DNA of 64,000 nucleotides from Mesorhizobium sp. 65-26 (GCA_001899205.1 MKVL01000038.1:187938-251937); one strand, 5' to 3'. Counted from the stretch's first letter, positions 45,263-55,642 are shown. Notes: generated from the sequence alone by a model not told the origin. Numbers and translations are program-made.

Positions 45263-45520
45263 ATGACCAGAACTGACCAGATTCCCACCATGACCAGCGG
45301 TGAACTCGCCCATCTCGGCGAAGGTTCCGTTGCCTATCTGAGGAAGGTGTCGAGCGACGATCTGCGCGGACGCTTCCCGGGCCTCAGCGAAATCCAACCC
45401 GGCATGGAGCTGTGGGCCCTGTTTGCCGCCAACGGCCAGCCGATCCTGCTGTCCGACGCGCGCGACCGCGCGCTGGCCGGCGCCATGGAAAACGACCTCG
45501 TCACCGTCGCCATCCACTGA
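45263..45520 (+). CDS. DUF1150 protein
   Basis: 85 residues with the DUF1150 pattern (TSGELAHLGEGSVAYLRKV and LWALFAANGQPILLSD). It commonly follows hsp20 in Rhizobiales and is probably co-transcribed with it. Short basic-acidic protein of unknown function. It is followed by a strong bidirectional terminator. Confidence 0.9.
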   Translation: MTRTDQIPTMTSGELAHLGEGSVAYLRKVSSDDLRGRFPGLSEIQPGMELWALFAANGQPILLSDARDRALAGAMENDLVTVAIH

Positions 45521-45603
45521 GGAAGGCACGCGCGAAGGCTTGAAGTGCGCCATCCGCCCTTGTTCGGGCGGGCAGCGCTTTGCAAGGACGATATTCCCAA
45601 AAC

Positions 45604-45629
45604 AAAGGGCCGCCACTGGCGGCCCTTTT
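45604..45629. terminator. Strong bidirectional intrinsic terminator
   Basis: AAAGGGCCGCC (45604-45614) and GGCGGCCCTTT (45618-45628) form a perfect 11-bp GC-rich stem with a 3-nt loop, with a T-run (45626-45629) on the plus strand and an A-run on its other side. It ends the hsp20-DUF1150 transcript and, on the minus strand, the ptsN transcript. Confidence 0.9.
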
Positions 45630-45650
45630 GATTCAACCCATGTGGACGCC

Positions 45651-46115
45651 TCAGGCGGCGTGCGAGGCCTGCGTGTCCGACAGCAGGGCGTGAATCGCCG
45701 AGGCATCGCGCGTGCCTCTGATCTTCGCCACCGTATCGGCGTCGCGCAGCACCCGGGCAATGCGCGACAGAGCCTTGAGATGATCGGCGCCCGCCCCTTC
45801 TGGAGCCAAGAGCAGGAAGACCAGGTCAACAGGCTGATCGTCGAGGGCTTCGAAATCGACGGGCGTTTCAAGACGCGCGAAAACGCCGGCGATGCGCTTC
45901 ACTCCGGCCAGCTTGCCATGCGGGATGGCGATGCCGTTGCCGACGCCGGTCGATCCCAGCCGTTCGCGCTGCAGGATGGTGTCGAACACCTCGCGCTCCG
46001 GAATGCCGGAGATCGCGGCGGCTCTCTCGGACAGCAATTGCAGAAGCTGCTTCTTGGAGTTCGCCTTCAACGCCGGCATGATAGCCGAGACGCTGATCAG
46101 ATCGCTCAGATCCAT
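45651..46115 (-). CDS. ptsN: PtsN, nitrogen-PTS enzyme IIA
   Basis: 154 residues. The phosphorylated His is in NGIAIPHGKLAGV (residue ~66). MDLSDLISVSAIMPALKANS is the family start. It receives phosphate from NPr and regulates K+ uptake and nitrogen and carbon balance; here it is encoded with hpf and rpoN as in many rhizobia. ATG 46115 starts the domain. It lies 56 bp downstream of hpf on the same strand. Confidence 0.95.
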   Translation of the reverse strand: MDLSDLISVSAIMPALKANSKKQLLQLLSERAAAISGIPEREVFDTILQRERLGSTGVGNGIAIPHGKLAGVKRIAGVFARLETPVDFEALDDQPVDLVFLLLAPEGAGADHLKALSRIARVLRDADTVAKIRGTRDASAIHALLSDTQASHAA

Positions 46116-46171
46116 TCTTGAAAATCCTTTGTTAGCCAGCCGCTCCAAGTTCCCCCTCGAGCGGCCGGCTT

Positions 46172-46756
46172 TTATCCCTGCGCGACCTTTGTCGTCGACG
46201 GATCGATCCAGCCGATGTTTCCATCGGGTCGACGATAGACGATGTTGAGATGGTCATTCCTGGCATTGCGGAAGACGAAGACCGGGCTGTCCTTGGTGTC
46301 CAGCTCGATGACCGCCGAGGCGACCGACATGGTCCGCAGCGTCATGGTCGATTCGGCCACGATGGCCGGCGCAAAATTCTCGGGAATCTCTTCCTCGTCG
46401 TCCGCGAGCGGCGCCATCACCGCATAGGCGATATCCGTGGGCTCGCCATTGCCGTTGCCGGAATTGTGCGACTTCAGCCGCCGCTTGTAACGTCTCAGCC
46501 GGGTTTCCAGGCGGTCGGCGGCCGCCTCGAAGGCAACCGTCGGATCCTGCGCGTCGCCGGTGGCCTGCAGCGAGGCACCGGAATCCAGCCGGATCATGCA
46601 ATCGGCCGAGAATCGCGAACCCGATTTGATGACCGTGACGTGCCCCGAAAAGCCCCTGTCGAAATACTTCTCGATGGCCTCGCCGACCCGATCGGTGATG
46701 CGCGTACGGAACGCATCGCCGATATCCATGTGTTTTCCCGATATGCGCAGATTCAT
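46172..46756 (-). CDS. hpf: Long-form ribosome hibernation-promoting factor
   Basis: 194 residues. The N-terminal HPF domain (MNLRISGKHMDIGDAFR, residues 1-105) is followed by a linker and a C-terminal dimerisation domain (residues 130-190, TKDSPVFVFRNARNDHLNIV). It dimerises ribosomes in stationary phase. The basic N-terminal patch KRRLKSHN is typical. Encoded between rpoN and ptsN, 267 bp after rpoN, with its own promoter likely in that gap. Confidence 0.95.
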   Translation of the reverse strand: MNLRISGKHMDIGDAFRTRITDRVGEAIEKYFDRGFSGHVTVIKSGSRFSADCMIRLDSGASLQATGDAQDPTVAFEAAADRLETRLRRYKRRLKSHNSGNGNGEPTDIAYAVMAPLADDEEEIPENFAPAIVAESTMTLRTMSVASAVIELDTKDSPVFVFRNARNDHLNIVYRRPDGNIGWIDPSTTKVAQG

Positions 46757-47023
46757 CTGAAAACTGACCTTCCCTGCTCAGGCTTCAAACTGTCCAGAGT
46801 TTATACTCGTGGTCGGTGCGCACAAGCTTCGCGGCGACATTCGCGCCGATTTTAAATCCGAACTTTCCGATTGATCACAAGCTGCCTTTTGGCCGTCCCG
46901 AAGCCGATGTCGTGACGGGCCATTCGCCTACGGGTCATCCAGCCCGTCTCATGCGGGCGGGCTTCTAGACAGTTAACCGCGGCTTGTCAATCAAGCTCGC
47001 CGCCTGTGGAAATCCGGCCTTGC

Positions 47024-48565
47024 TCAACGCCCGGCGCTTGCCAGCGCCCTTTTCTCGCGCCGCCTCTGGACCGAGGAGGGAATGTTCATGCCTTCCCGAT
47101 ACTTGGCCACGGTGCGCCTGGCGATGTCGACGCCGCCCTCGCGCAGCATGTCGACGATCGTGTCATCGGAAAGAACGTCGTCGGGTTTCTCCTCGTCGAT
47201 CATCTGCCGGATGCGATCGCGCACCGCTTCCGACGAATGCGCGTCGCCGCCGCCGGCCGCCGCGATCGAGGCCGTGAAGAAATAGCGCAGCTCGAACACG
47301 CCGCGCGGCGTCAGCATGTATTTATTGGCGGTGACGCGGCTGACGGTCGATTCGTGCATGCCGATGGCATCAGCCACGGTGCGCAGGTTGAGTGGCCTCA
47401 GGTGGCGCACGCCATGGACGAGAAACGCATCCTGCTGGCGCACGATCTCGGAGGCCACCTTGAGGATCGTCTTGGCCCTCTGGTCCAGGCTGCGCGTCAG
47501 CCAATTGGCGCTCTGCAGGCATTCGGCCAGGAAATCCTTCTCCTCCTGGCTCTTCGCATGCGGCGAGACCTGGGCGTAGTAGATCTGGTCGACCAGCACG
47601 CGCGGCAGCGTCTCGGCGTTGAGTTCCACCACCCAGCTGCCGTCATTAGCCGCGCGCACCTCGACATCGGCCACCACCGCGTCGCTGGCGCCGCCGGAGA
47701 ACGCCGCTCCCGGCCGGGGGTCGAGCGCGCGGATTTCAGCCAGCATGTCGAGCAGGTCCTCCTGGTCGACGCCGCAGATGCGCTTGAGCGACTGAAAGTC
47801 GCGGCGCGCCAGAAGTTCCAGATTGGCGACCAGCGCCTTCATGGCGGGGTCCAGCCGATCGCGCGCGGCGAGCTGGAGCGACAGGCATTCGGCAAGGTCA
47901 CGGGCGAAAAGGCCGGCAGGCTCGAATGTCTGGCAGGTCCGGAGCACCTCGGCCACCTGGCCGGCGTCGGCGCCGAGGCGCGCGGCGATCTCGCCTGGAT
48001 CGGCGCGCAGATAGCCCATCTCGTCGAGGCCGTCGGCAAGCTCGCCGGCGATCAGCCGGGCCGCGGGATCCGTAAAGGCAAAGGCGATCTGCTCGCCGAC
48101 ATGGTCGCGCAGGGTAACTGCGGCCACCGCCATGTCGCCCGGATCGAACCCTTCAGCTGCTGGGCCGGCGCCGTGGCCGGAGGCCGATTTCCACTGCGCG
48201 CTCAGATCCGGTCCCAGCCGTTCGCTGGTGCCTGGATCGTCGGGAAACAGGTTCTCCAGCGACGTATCGAGCTTGTCGGAGATGGCCTCGGCGCTCCAAG
48301 CCGCCTCGCTCTCGAACCAGTCGCCTTCCGCCGCGGATGCCTCCGGCGCGGGTTCGGCCTTCTGCGCCTGGTCGCTCGCCGCGTCGTCCTGCGGCTCGGC
48401 CCGCTCCAGCAGCGGATTGCGCTCGATCTCGTCGTCGATGAACTGCTCGAGTTCGGCATGGGTGAGCTGCAGCAGCCGGATCGACTGCATCAGCTGCGGC
48501 GTCATGACCAGCGACTGCGACTGTCGTAGCTGTAGTTTTGCCGCCAGTGCCATGGTCGGTCTCAA
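47024..48565 (-). CDS. rpoN: RNA polymerase sigma-54 factor
   Basis: 513 residues. Region I starts MALAAKLQLRQSQSLVMTPQ and is Gln/Leu-rich. A core-binding middle region and a HTH follow, then the RpoN box ARRTVAKYREGMNIPSS near residue 485, which reads the -24 element. It directs nitrogen and carbon-source genes, nif-type in symbionts. A weak terminator-like hairpin lies just downstream (AGCCCG/CGGGCT, 46941-46963). Upstream is lptB. The gap 46757-47023 holds no gene. Confidence 0.97.
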   Translation of the reverse strand: MRPTMALAAKLQLRQSQSLVMTPQLMQSIRLLQLTHAELEQFIDDEIERNPLLERAEPQDDAASDQAQKAEPAPEASAAEGDWFESEAAWSAEAISDKLDTSLENLFPDDPGTSERLGPDLSAQWKSASGHGAGPAAEGFDPGDMAVAAVTLRDHVGEQIAFAFTDPAARLIAGELADGLDEMGYLRADPGEIAARLGADAGQVAEVLRTCQTFEPAGLFARDLAECLSLQLAARDRLDPAMKALVANLELLARRDFQSLKRICGVDQEDLLDMLAEIRALDPRPGAAFSGGASDAVVADVEVRAANDGSWVVELNAETLPRVLVDQIYYAQVSPHAKSQEEKDFLAECLQSANWLTRSLDQRAKTILKVASEIVRQQDAFLVHGVRHLRPLNLRTVADAIGMHESTVSRVTANKYMLTPRGVFELRYFFTASIAAAGGGDAHSSEAVRDRIRQMIDEEKPDDVLSDDTIVDMLREGGVDIARRTVAKYREGMNIPSSVQRRREKRALASAGR

Positions 48566-48750
48566 ACGCCCTGTCTACGCATCCGGACATCGGAAAAAGA
48601 ATTTTATCCCCATGAAACTGGCCCGGCTTTTGCTTGTCAAGGCGATGACTAGCAGACTCCGCTTACCGGAGCGTTATCCGATAACAAAATAGCGAGAAGC
48701 CCGGCAACGCTGCCCGATGCCAGGATCACGCCCGGCAACAGCCAAGCGCG

Positions 48751-49568
<818 letters not shown>

Positions 49569-49569
<1 letters not shown>

Positions 49570-50159
49570 CAGGGCTTCGCGGCTCCGGGCTGGGAATCCT
49601 TGGGCGGCGTGATCGACATCATGACGCGCCCACCGCAGGCATCGACCTGCGCCAGGCCGCTCTTCATCTGCACCGTCAGCTTGCAGCCGACCAGCACATT
49701 GTCGCCCTGCGACAGGACGACCTTCTCGCCCGAGAGCACCAGCACCTGCGTCTTCATGTCGAACGTGCCGCGATCACCGGTGGCGACCTGATTGTCCGAC
49801 TTGATGTAGACTTTGTCGGCAACCTCAAGACGGTCGATGTTGGCTGAACCTGTCATAGCGGCGCCCGCTGCCTCGGTGTTGGAGGCCGCCTTAGGATCCT
49901 TGACGTAGTAGACCGTCATCTTGCCGGCCTTGAGCAGGGTCGGGCCCTGCACCACGTTGACGTTGCCGCTGAACACGGCGACGTTGTCGGCCTGCCTGAC
50001 CTCCAGCTTGTCGCTCTCGATCTGGATCGGCTTGTCACCGGACAGTTTCAGGCCGGACAGCTGGCTGGTGGTGCCGGACTGCGCCCAGGACGGCGCCATT
50101 CCAAGCAACATCAATGCCGAGGCCGCGACCGCGAGCCGTGCCGAACTAGTGGGCCGCAT
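49569..50159 (-). CDS. lptA: LptA, periplasmic LPS-transport protein
   Basis: 196 residues. A signal peptide (residues 1-26, [15 protein letters not shown]) precedes the OstA-type beta-jellyroll ([20 protein letters not shown]). It bridges LPS across the periplasm. It overlaps lptC by 14 bp and lptB by 1 bp. Confidence 0.93.
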
Positions 50160-50859
50160 TGGATTCTCCGCTCTTGTCCTCTGCCGCCTTCAGGCTGGCG
50201 GGATCGATGTTGACGCGCACTTTGTTTTCGAAGACCAGAACCTTGCCATTGTCCTGCACCGACATCGAATCTGCGGTGATCCGCGATCCGCCACGGCTGA
50301 CATCGACAGGCTCTGTGGTCTTCATAGTGCCTTTGCCCATGTCGAGATAGATGGATTTCAATTTTGCCATGATGCCGTCGGTCGTCGAGACCGTCACCTC
50401 GCTGTTGAGGCTCAGCGTGTTGCCGTCCCGATTGTAGGTGCCGCGCTCGGCCTTGATCGAGGCGACATTCTCGGCCGACACGGGCAGCTTGGCGTCGATC
50501 CCTTCCAATTCGATGACGCCCTGGGTGCTGACGTCCTGGATCGCCCGCAGCGCGGTCATGGAATAGGGCAGTTGCTGCTTGGTAAAGCCGTTGAGCTTCG
50601 GATTGGCCATCACCAGCTTGCCGTTGACGAATGCCCCGCCATCGGCCGACACGGCGAACGAAGTCGGCGCCGCGAGATAGGAATAGACCGGGAAGGCCAC
50701 GGCGATCAGCAGGGCGATGAGCGGGACAACGAACTTCAGCATCCGGACGCGGCGGGAGTGGCGCTGGGCAACATCGAAGGCGTCATCCCGCGTGCGGCCA
50801 ACAGCCGGGGAAGCCAACTCCTTATCGGTGCTGGGCGCTTCGATCGATCCCGCTAACAT
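50146..50859 (-). CDS. lptC: LptC, inner-membrane LPS-transport protein
   Basis: 237 residues. One N-terminal membrane anchor (residues 38-60, VVPLIALLIAVAFPVYSYL) is followed by the periplasmic OstA-like domain. It hands LPS from LptB2FG to LptA. First in the lptC-lptA-lptB-rpoN-hpf-ptsN order, divergent from sppA. The 255-bp divergent gap (50860-51114) holds the promoters; I see no gene there. Confidence 0.92.
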   Translation of the reverse strand: MLAGSIEAPSTDKELASPAVGRTRDDAFDVAQRHSRRVRMLKFVVPLIALLIAVAFPVYSYLAAPTSFAVSADGGAFVNGKLVMANPKLNGFTKQQLPYSMTALRAIQDVSTQGVIELEGIDAKLPVSAENVASIKAERGTYNRDGNTLSLNSEVTVSTTDGIMAKLKSIYLDMGKGTMKTTEPVDVSRGGSRITADSMSVQDNGKVLVFENKVRVNIDPASLKAAEDKSGESNAAH

Positions 50860-51114
50860 CTGCCTTCTTTGAATCCCTGCCCGCCGGCGCCGCCTTAAGA
50901 TGGGGTGCCGACGCCCTCAAGCAAGCACAAGCCTACGAAAACCGCAAAAATATGACATTTCCGTTGTACAGGGGAACGGCAGGCTGACGCAACTGCCCCC
51001 GATTTCAAGGACATGGCAGGCACGCGGGCAAGCGCGGGGACCGTCAGGAAAGCGGTAGCCGGGCGCGGGCGCTTGCTTTAAAAGCGTCAATTCCCCCGAC
51101 CGTGAGGCTGACCC

Positions 51115-52065
51115 ATGGCACTGAGAGCCGACGACCTGATCGACCGCCGACGCCTGCGGCGCAAGCTGACCTTCTGGCGCGTCGCCGCGATCCTGATCGC
51201 CGCGCTTGGCCTGGCAACGCTCGCGACCTGGCTGTACGGCAACGATTTCGGTGGCGCCGCGGCCGACCATATCGCCAAGGTCAAGATCGAAGGCACGATC
51301 ACCGAGGACGAGGAACTGCTCGCCAGGTTGGAAAGGATCCGCACGTCCCCGAGGGTCAAGGGCGTCATCCTGTCGATCGATTCGCCCGGCGGCACGACGG
51401 TCGGCGGCGAATCGATCTACGAGGCGGTGCGCAAGCTGGCGGCGGACAAGCCGGTCGTCGCCGAGGTCGGCACGCTTGCCGCCTCCGCCGGCTACATGAT
51501 CGCCAGCGCGACTGACCACATCGTCGCCCGCAAGACCTCGATCGTCGGCTCGATCGGCGTGCTGATCCAGTATCCCGACGTCAGCGGCCTGATGGACAAG
51601 CTCGGCATCAAGCTCGAGGAGGTGAAGTCGTCGCCGCTGAAAGCCGCGCCCTCGCCCTTCAAGCCCACCAACGACGACGAGCGCGCCATGGTGCGCAAGC
51701 TCATCCTCGACAGCTATGACTGGTTCGTCGGCATTGTCGCGGAACGGCGCGGCATGAGCCACGAGCAGGCGCTGGCGCTGGCAGATGGTTCGATCTTCAC
51801 CGGCCGGCAGGCGCTCGCCAATCACCTGATCGACGCTGTCGGCGGCGAGACGGAGGCTGTCAGTTGGCTGGCGACCAAGGGCGTCGACAACAAGCTCAGC
51901 GTTGTCGAGTGGAAGAGCACGCAACGCAGCGGCTTCCTGCTGCCGAGGGCCATGGCCGACATCGGCAAGGCGCTCGGCCTGTCGGACGCCGGCAGCGGCA
52001 TCCTGAAGGAGCTTGGCGCCGACCGCTTGTTTCTTGACGGTCTCGTTTCCGTCTGGCACCCTTGA
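51115..52065 (+). CDS. sppA: Signal-peptide peptidase SppA-type protease (S49)
   Basis: 316 residues. One N-terminal membrane span (residues 22-42) precedes the S49 domain. The nucleophile Ser is in GTLAASAGYMIAS and the Lys in VKSSPLKAAPSPF, forming the Ser-Lys dyad. It digests cleaved signal peptides in the membrane. Single-domain type, shorter than the E. coli tandem-domain enzyme. It is followed 78 bp later by ihfB. Confidence 0.95.
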   Translation: MALRADDLIDRRRLRRKLTFWRVAAILIAALGLATLATWLYGNDFGGAAADHIAKVKIEGTITEDEELLARLERIRTSPRVKGVILSIDSPGGTTVGGESIYEAVRKLAADKPVVAEVGTLAASAGYMIASATDHIVARKTSIVGSIGVLIQYPDVSGLMDKLGIKLEEVKSSPLKAAPSPFKPTNDDERAMVRKLILDSYDWFVGIVAERRGMSHEQALALADGSIFTGRQALANHLIDAVGGETEAVSWLATKGVDNKLSVVEWKSTQRSGFLLPRAMADIGKALGLSDAGSGILKELGADRLFLDGLVSVWHP

Positions 52066-52143
52066 AAAACCGTTGGGACGAGTGAAAAACGCAATAAAAT
52101 CATCCTGATATTTTGACCGCACGCTTTCACGGGAACCTCTGAC

Positions 52144-52428
52144 ATGATCAAATCCGAACTTGTGCAGATCATTGCCGCGCGCAACCCGCACCTCTTTCTG
52201 CGCGACGTCGAGAACATCGTCGGCGCGATCTTCGATGAGATCACCGATGCCCTCGCCGAGGGAAACAGGGTCGAGCTGCGCGGCTTCGGCGCCTTTTCGG
52301 TGAAGAACCGTCCCGCCCGCACAGGCCGCAATCCGCGCACCGGCGAATCCGTCGAGGTCGAGGAAAAGTGGGTGCCTTTCTTCAAGACCGGCAAGGAACT
52401 GCGCGAAAGGCTGAACGGGGGCAAGTAG
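52144..52428 (+). CDS. ihfB: Integration host factor beta subunit
   Basis: 94 residues. [17 protein letters not shown] and the arm [20 protein letters not shown] with its DNA-inserting Pro are IHF-beta hallmarks. It bends DNA with IhfA and assists sigma-54 promoters, consistent with rpoN close by. Conventional start ATG 52144. Confidence 0.96.
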   Translation: MIKSELVQIIAARNPHLFLRDVENIVGAIFDEITDALAEGNRVELRGFGAFSVKNRPARTGRNPRTGESVEVEEKWVPFFKTGKELRERLNGGK

Positions 52429-52462
52429 GCTGCGGCCTGCGCCGATCCCCACGGAAATCGTC

Positions 52463-52795
52463 ATGCTCAATCGTTTCGTGCTCGTCGTCGTCTTCGTGCC
52501 GCTGGCCGTCGTTCTCATCGCGCTGGCGGTCGCCAACCGTGAACTGGTCGCCTTCACGCTGGATCCGTTCAACCCGGGCAATCCGGCGCTGACGCTGAAC
52601 CTGCCGCTGTTCGTCTTCCTGTTCCTCGCCCTGGGGCTCGGCATGATCGTCGGCAGCATGGCGACCTGGGTCAAGCAGGGCCGCTACCGCAAGCTGGCGC
52701 GCCAGCGCGGCATGGAAGCCGAGAACCTGCGTCAGGCGGTGAGCCGCCCTCCGGCAGCGCCGCAGGGATCGAGCCTTCCCAAGCCGACGAACTGA
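52463..52795 (+). CDS. LapA-domain (DUF1049) membrane protein
   Basis: 110 residues with two membrane spans (residues 5-23 and 46-67, LPLFVFLFLALGLGMIVG) and a short charged tail, the usual LapA/YciS shape. LPS-assembly related in E. coli. It lies 34 bp after ihfB on the same strand and is probably co-transcribed. Confidence 0.88.
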   Translation: MLNRFVLVVVFVPLAVVLIALAVANRELVAFTLDPFNPGNPALTLNLPLFVFLFLALGLGMIVGSMATWVKQGRYRKLARQRGMEAENLRQAVSRPPAAPQGSSLPKPTN

Positions 52796-52916
52796 CCGCC
52801 GGCGCCTGAAGCATGTCGCGATCCCCGGGATTCGCTCCTTACGCTCCGGGCTTTGATTTTTGCATGTCCTTGTCCTGGCTTTCGGCAGGCATGCCCCAGT
52901 CCAGACGGAGACTGCC

Positions 52917-53879
52917 ATGCTGAGCATCTCGGCCGCCGAGGTCGACAAGGCGCTGACCTTTCCGGGCCTCGTCGAGACGCTGCGGACCGCTTTCCGCGAA
53001 GGCGCCGTGCAGCCGGTCCGCCACCACCATCACATCGAGCGCCCGCGGGGCGCGGCCTCGACGCTGCTGTTGATGCCGGCCTGGACGGACTTCCACGCCA
53101 GCGGCGGCGCGGACGGCCATGTCGGCGTCAAGATCGTCACCGTCTCGCCCGACAACAATGCCATCGGCAAGCCCGCCGTCATGGGTCTCTATCTGCTGCT
53201 CGACGGCGTGACTGGCGAACCTCAGGCACTGATCGATGGCCAGCGGCTGACGCAATGGCGCACCGCCTGCGCCTCCGCGCTCGCCGCGTCCTACCTCGCG
53301 CGCCAGGACGCGTCGCGGCTTCTGGTGATCGGGGCCGGCGCGCTGTCGTCTTTCCTTGCCAGGGCCCACAGCGCGGTACGGCCGATCAAGACCATCCGCA
53401 TCTGGAACCGCACGCGGGCCAATGCCGAGAAAGTGGCCGCCGACCTCAGCGCCCAGGGCCTGCCGGCGAGCGCCGCCGACAGTCTCGATGCCGAACTCGC
53501 GGAGGCCGACATCGTTTCATCGGCCACCATCTCGACCACACCGCTCGTCAAGGGCGCCCTGTTGAGACCGGGAACCCATGTCGATCTGGTCGGCGGCTTT
53601 ACCCCGACGATGCGCGAGAGCGACGACGACGCGATCCGGCGCGCCCGTGTCTATGTCGACACCCGTGCGGGCGCCACCAAGGAAGCCGGCGACATCGTTC
53701 AGCCGCTCGCTTCCGGCGTGCTCCAACCTGAGGCGATCGTCGCCGACCTGCATGAACTGGCGCGCGGTGAGAAGCCGGGCCGGCAAGGCGCCGACGAGAT
53801 CACCTTGTTCAAGTCGGTCGGCGCCGCCCTCGAGGACCTTGCCGCCGGCATCGCCGTCTACGAGGCGCTCAAGCGCTGA
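52917..53879 (+). CDS. Ornithine cyclodeaminase/mu-crystallin family protein
   Basis: 320 residues. The NAD-binding region (RLLVIGAGALSSFLARAH) and the substrate region (VGVKIVTVSPDNNAIGKPAV) are typical. It deaminates ornithine to proline or reduces cyclic imines. ATG 52917 has CGGAG upstream. In many rhizobia trpF follows lapA; here this gene does instead. Confidence 0.88.
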   Translation: MLSISAAEVDKALTFPGLVETLRTAFREGAVQPVRHHHHIERPRGAASTLLLMPAWTDFHASGGADGHVGVKIVTVSPDNNAIGKPAVMGLYLLLDGVTGEPQALIDGQRLTQWRTACASALAASYLARQDASRLLVIGAGALSSFLARAHSAVRPIKTIRIWNRTRANAEKVAADLSAQGLPASAADSLDAELAEADIVSSATISTTPLVKGALLRPGTHVDLVGGFTPTMRESDDDAIRRARVYVDTRAGATKEAGDIVQPLASGVLQPEAIVADLHELARGEKPGRQGADEITLFKSVGAALEDLAAGIAVYEALKR

Positions 53880-53889
53880 TCCGCGCCTG

Positions 53890-53989
53890 GAGCATGATGC
53901 CGAAAAGCGCGAAGCGCTTTCCCTGACATCATGCTCTATCTCTTTGATTCGGAGACGGATTCAAATTTCAGGTCGGACGGACCTGAAAT
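53890..53989. repeat. RIME-like palindromic intergenic element
   Basis: About 100 bp with two palindromes. Palindrome 1 has 10-bp arms GAGCATGATG (53890-53899) and CATCATGCTC (53927-53936) around a nested hairpin AAAGCGC-gaa-GCGCTTT (53904-53920). Palindrome 2 has 10-bp arms ATTTCAGGTC (53965-53974) and GACCTGAAAT (53980-53989). This two-palindrome layout is that of the Rhizobium intergenic mosaic elements (RIME) as I recall. It lies between ocd and the EVE gene and may end both transcripts. Confidence 0.75.
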
Positions 53990-53998
53990 CATCGGGTA

Positions 53999-54415
53999 TT
54001 AGGCGCCCATCGCCTCGCCGATCAGGTGGAAATCGCGTTCGCTGATCTCGAACAAGCCGAAGCGGAGCTGATAGCCCCAGTTCGGCTTGCCGGCGGTGAA
54101 TTCCAGCCGCTCGAGCAATGGCCGGATCGGCGCCTCATCGGCCCTTGCCCAGTCGACGTCGCGCCGTGACGGCTTGAAGCCGCCACCCATCTCGCCCTGG
54201 TAGGGCTCACCCTGCCGCACAGTACCGATGGCGGTGAAGGATTGCAGGCCATCCTTCTCGCCCAACACCGTGTTCGGCGAATAGTAGACGATGCCGTCGC
54301 CGGGCCTGATGCGGCGCAGCGGCGCCGCCTTGCCGTGGTTGACCTGCATGAAGCCGCCCTGGCGGCCGATCCGCACATGCGCGGCCGATGCGACCGCGAC
54401 CCAGCAGGCGCCCAT
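53999..54415 (-). CDS. EVE-domain protein
   Basis: 138 residues, PUA-like EVE fold: [20 protein letters not shown] and [14 protein letters not shown] are typical. Such domains bind modified bases or RNA and are enriched in defence and stress loci. It overlaps the glyoxalase gene by one base (TGATG), so it is translated from the same mRNA. The RIME-like element lies directly downstream. Confidence 0.85.
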   Translation of the reverse strand: MGACWVAVASAAHVRIGRQGGFMQVNHGKAAPLRRIRPGDGIVYYSPNTVLGEKDGLQSFTAIGTVRQGEPYQGEMGGGFKPSRRDVDWARADEAPIRPLLERLEFTAGKPNWGYQLRFGLFEISERDFHLIGEAMGA

Positions 54416-54792
54416 CACTGCGCTCCGTCGGACAGCCAGTAGACGCGCAGCCGATGGCTGTCGGGATCGAGCGCGACGAAGGTGCGGCCGAAATCCATGT
54501 CGGTCGGCGCCTGCAGCATCTTCAGGCCTCGGCCCGACCAGTCGGCATGGGTCGCATCCACCGCCGCCGGCGTTTCCTGCGCGAAGACCAGTTCCGCTCC
54601 ACCTCCAGCGGATGCCGCCGCCGGTTGCACCGTGTGGCGCGACCACAGGCCGAGCTTGAAGCCGCCGTCCAGCACGAACAGCACGAAGGTCGGCGAGGCT
54701 TCGACCGGTTCCCGGCCCAGCAGGTCGCGATAGAAGGCGCCGCTCCGCTCGGGGCTGTCGACATAGAGGATAACGAAGTTGGGGGTGGTCAT
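54415..54792 (-). CDS. Glyoxalase/bleomycin-resistance fold protein
   Basis: 125 residues, one VOC domain ([17 protein letters not shown], residues 4-20, and [19 protein letters not shown] near the end). VOC proteins bind a metal and act on small electrophiles or antibiotics. It sits between the WYL regulator (70 bp upstream) and the EVE gene (overlap), forming a three-gene unit. Confidence 0.88.
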   Translation of the reverse strand: MTTPNFVILYVDSPERSGAFYRDLLGREPVEASPTFVLFVLDGGFKLGLWSRHTVQPAAASAGGGAELVFAQETPAAVDATHADWSGRGLKMLQAPTDMDFGRTFVALDPDSHRLRVYWLSDGAQ

Positions 54793-54862
54793 CTCAGATC
54801 TCCGGCTTGTTTGAACCTCGAAGACCCTAGGCGATGCCACTGTCAGATTCTGACAGCAGCGA

Positions 54863-55588
54863 TCACGAGGCGCCGCCCGAAGACAGCTTGCCACTTTCGG
54901 CCCTGGAGCCCGGCGTGCCGAGCGTCCCCCGCCATTCCCGGAGCATCGCCTGGCGGCGGCGCGGATAGCGGATGTCGGTGGCGGTGAGGGCGGCGATGCG
55001 ATCCGCCCGGAAATGACGGTAATCCTGCCGCATCTCGCACCAGGCGACCACCACCCGCACCTTGTCGAAGAAGCCGAGCGCGAACGGCCACACCACCCGC
55101 TCGGACGCCACGCCGCCGGCGTCCCGATAAAGGAGGCCGAGTTTCCGCTCGTTGCGGATCGCCTGCCGCACGACACCGAGATCGACGTCCTCGACCGGTT
55201 CCGCGCGCGGCCCGACCAGCAGCGCCGTCGCGTCGAGATCCTCGCGCAGATCATCCGGCAGGACGGCGGCGATCTTCGCCAGTGCGTCGGTGGCGGCCTG
55301 CGACAATCGCCTGTCCGGCTGCTTGGCCACCCAGCGCGAGCCGAGCACGATGGCCTCGATCTCCTCGTCGGTGAACATCAGCGGCGGCAGCATGAAGCCG
55401 GGCCTCAGCACATAGCCGAGCCCAGCTTCGCCCTCGATCGGCGCGCCCTGGCCTTGCAGCGTGGCGATGTCGCGATAGAGCGTCCGGATCGAGACCCCCA
55501 TCTCGGCGGCAAGCGTGCGCCCGCTGACCGGCCGGCGGTGGCGGCGCAGGATCTGGATCAGGTCGAGCAGGCGTTCTGAACGGGACAT
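54863..55588 (-). CDS. HTH plus WYL-domain transcriptional regulator (YafY-like)
   Basis: 241 residues. The HTH_11 domain at residues 4-60 (RSERLLDLIQILRRHRRPVS) is followed by a WYL domain at about 135-205 (KLGLLYRDAGGVASERVVWP). WYL regulators sense ligands or nucleic-acid fragments and often control stress, repair or defence genes. ATG 55588 starts the HTH. Probably controls the glyoxalase and EVE genes. Confidence 0.9.
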   Translation of the reverse strand: MSRSERLLDLIQILRRHRRPVSGRTLAAEMGVSIRTLYRDIATLQGQGAPIEGEAGLGYVLRPGFMLPPLMFTDEEIEAIVLGSRWVAKQPDRRLSQAATDALAKIAAVLPDDLREDLDATALLVGPRAEPVEDVDLGVVRQAIRNERKLGLLYRDAGGVASERVVWPFALGFFDKVRVVVAWCEMRQDYRHFRADRIAALTATDIRYPRRRQAMLREWRGTLGTPGSRAESGKLSSGGAS

Positions 55589-55642
55589 GTCGCTGGCCAC
55601 GATAGAACCGAGCGGGCGCGGCCGGAAGCCGCGCCCGCTCAT

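Noticed and set aside
46941-46963. Possible terminator downstream of rpoN
   Set aside because: A 6-bp stem with an 11-nt loop and no T-run is too weak to list as a feature.
50917-52674. 585-residue minus-strand frame opposite sppA and ihfB
   Set aside because: sppA, ihfB and lapA on the plus strand have clear catalytic and family motifs. The antisense frame has none.
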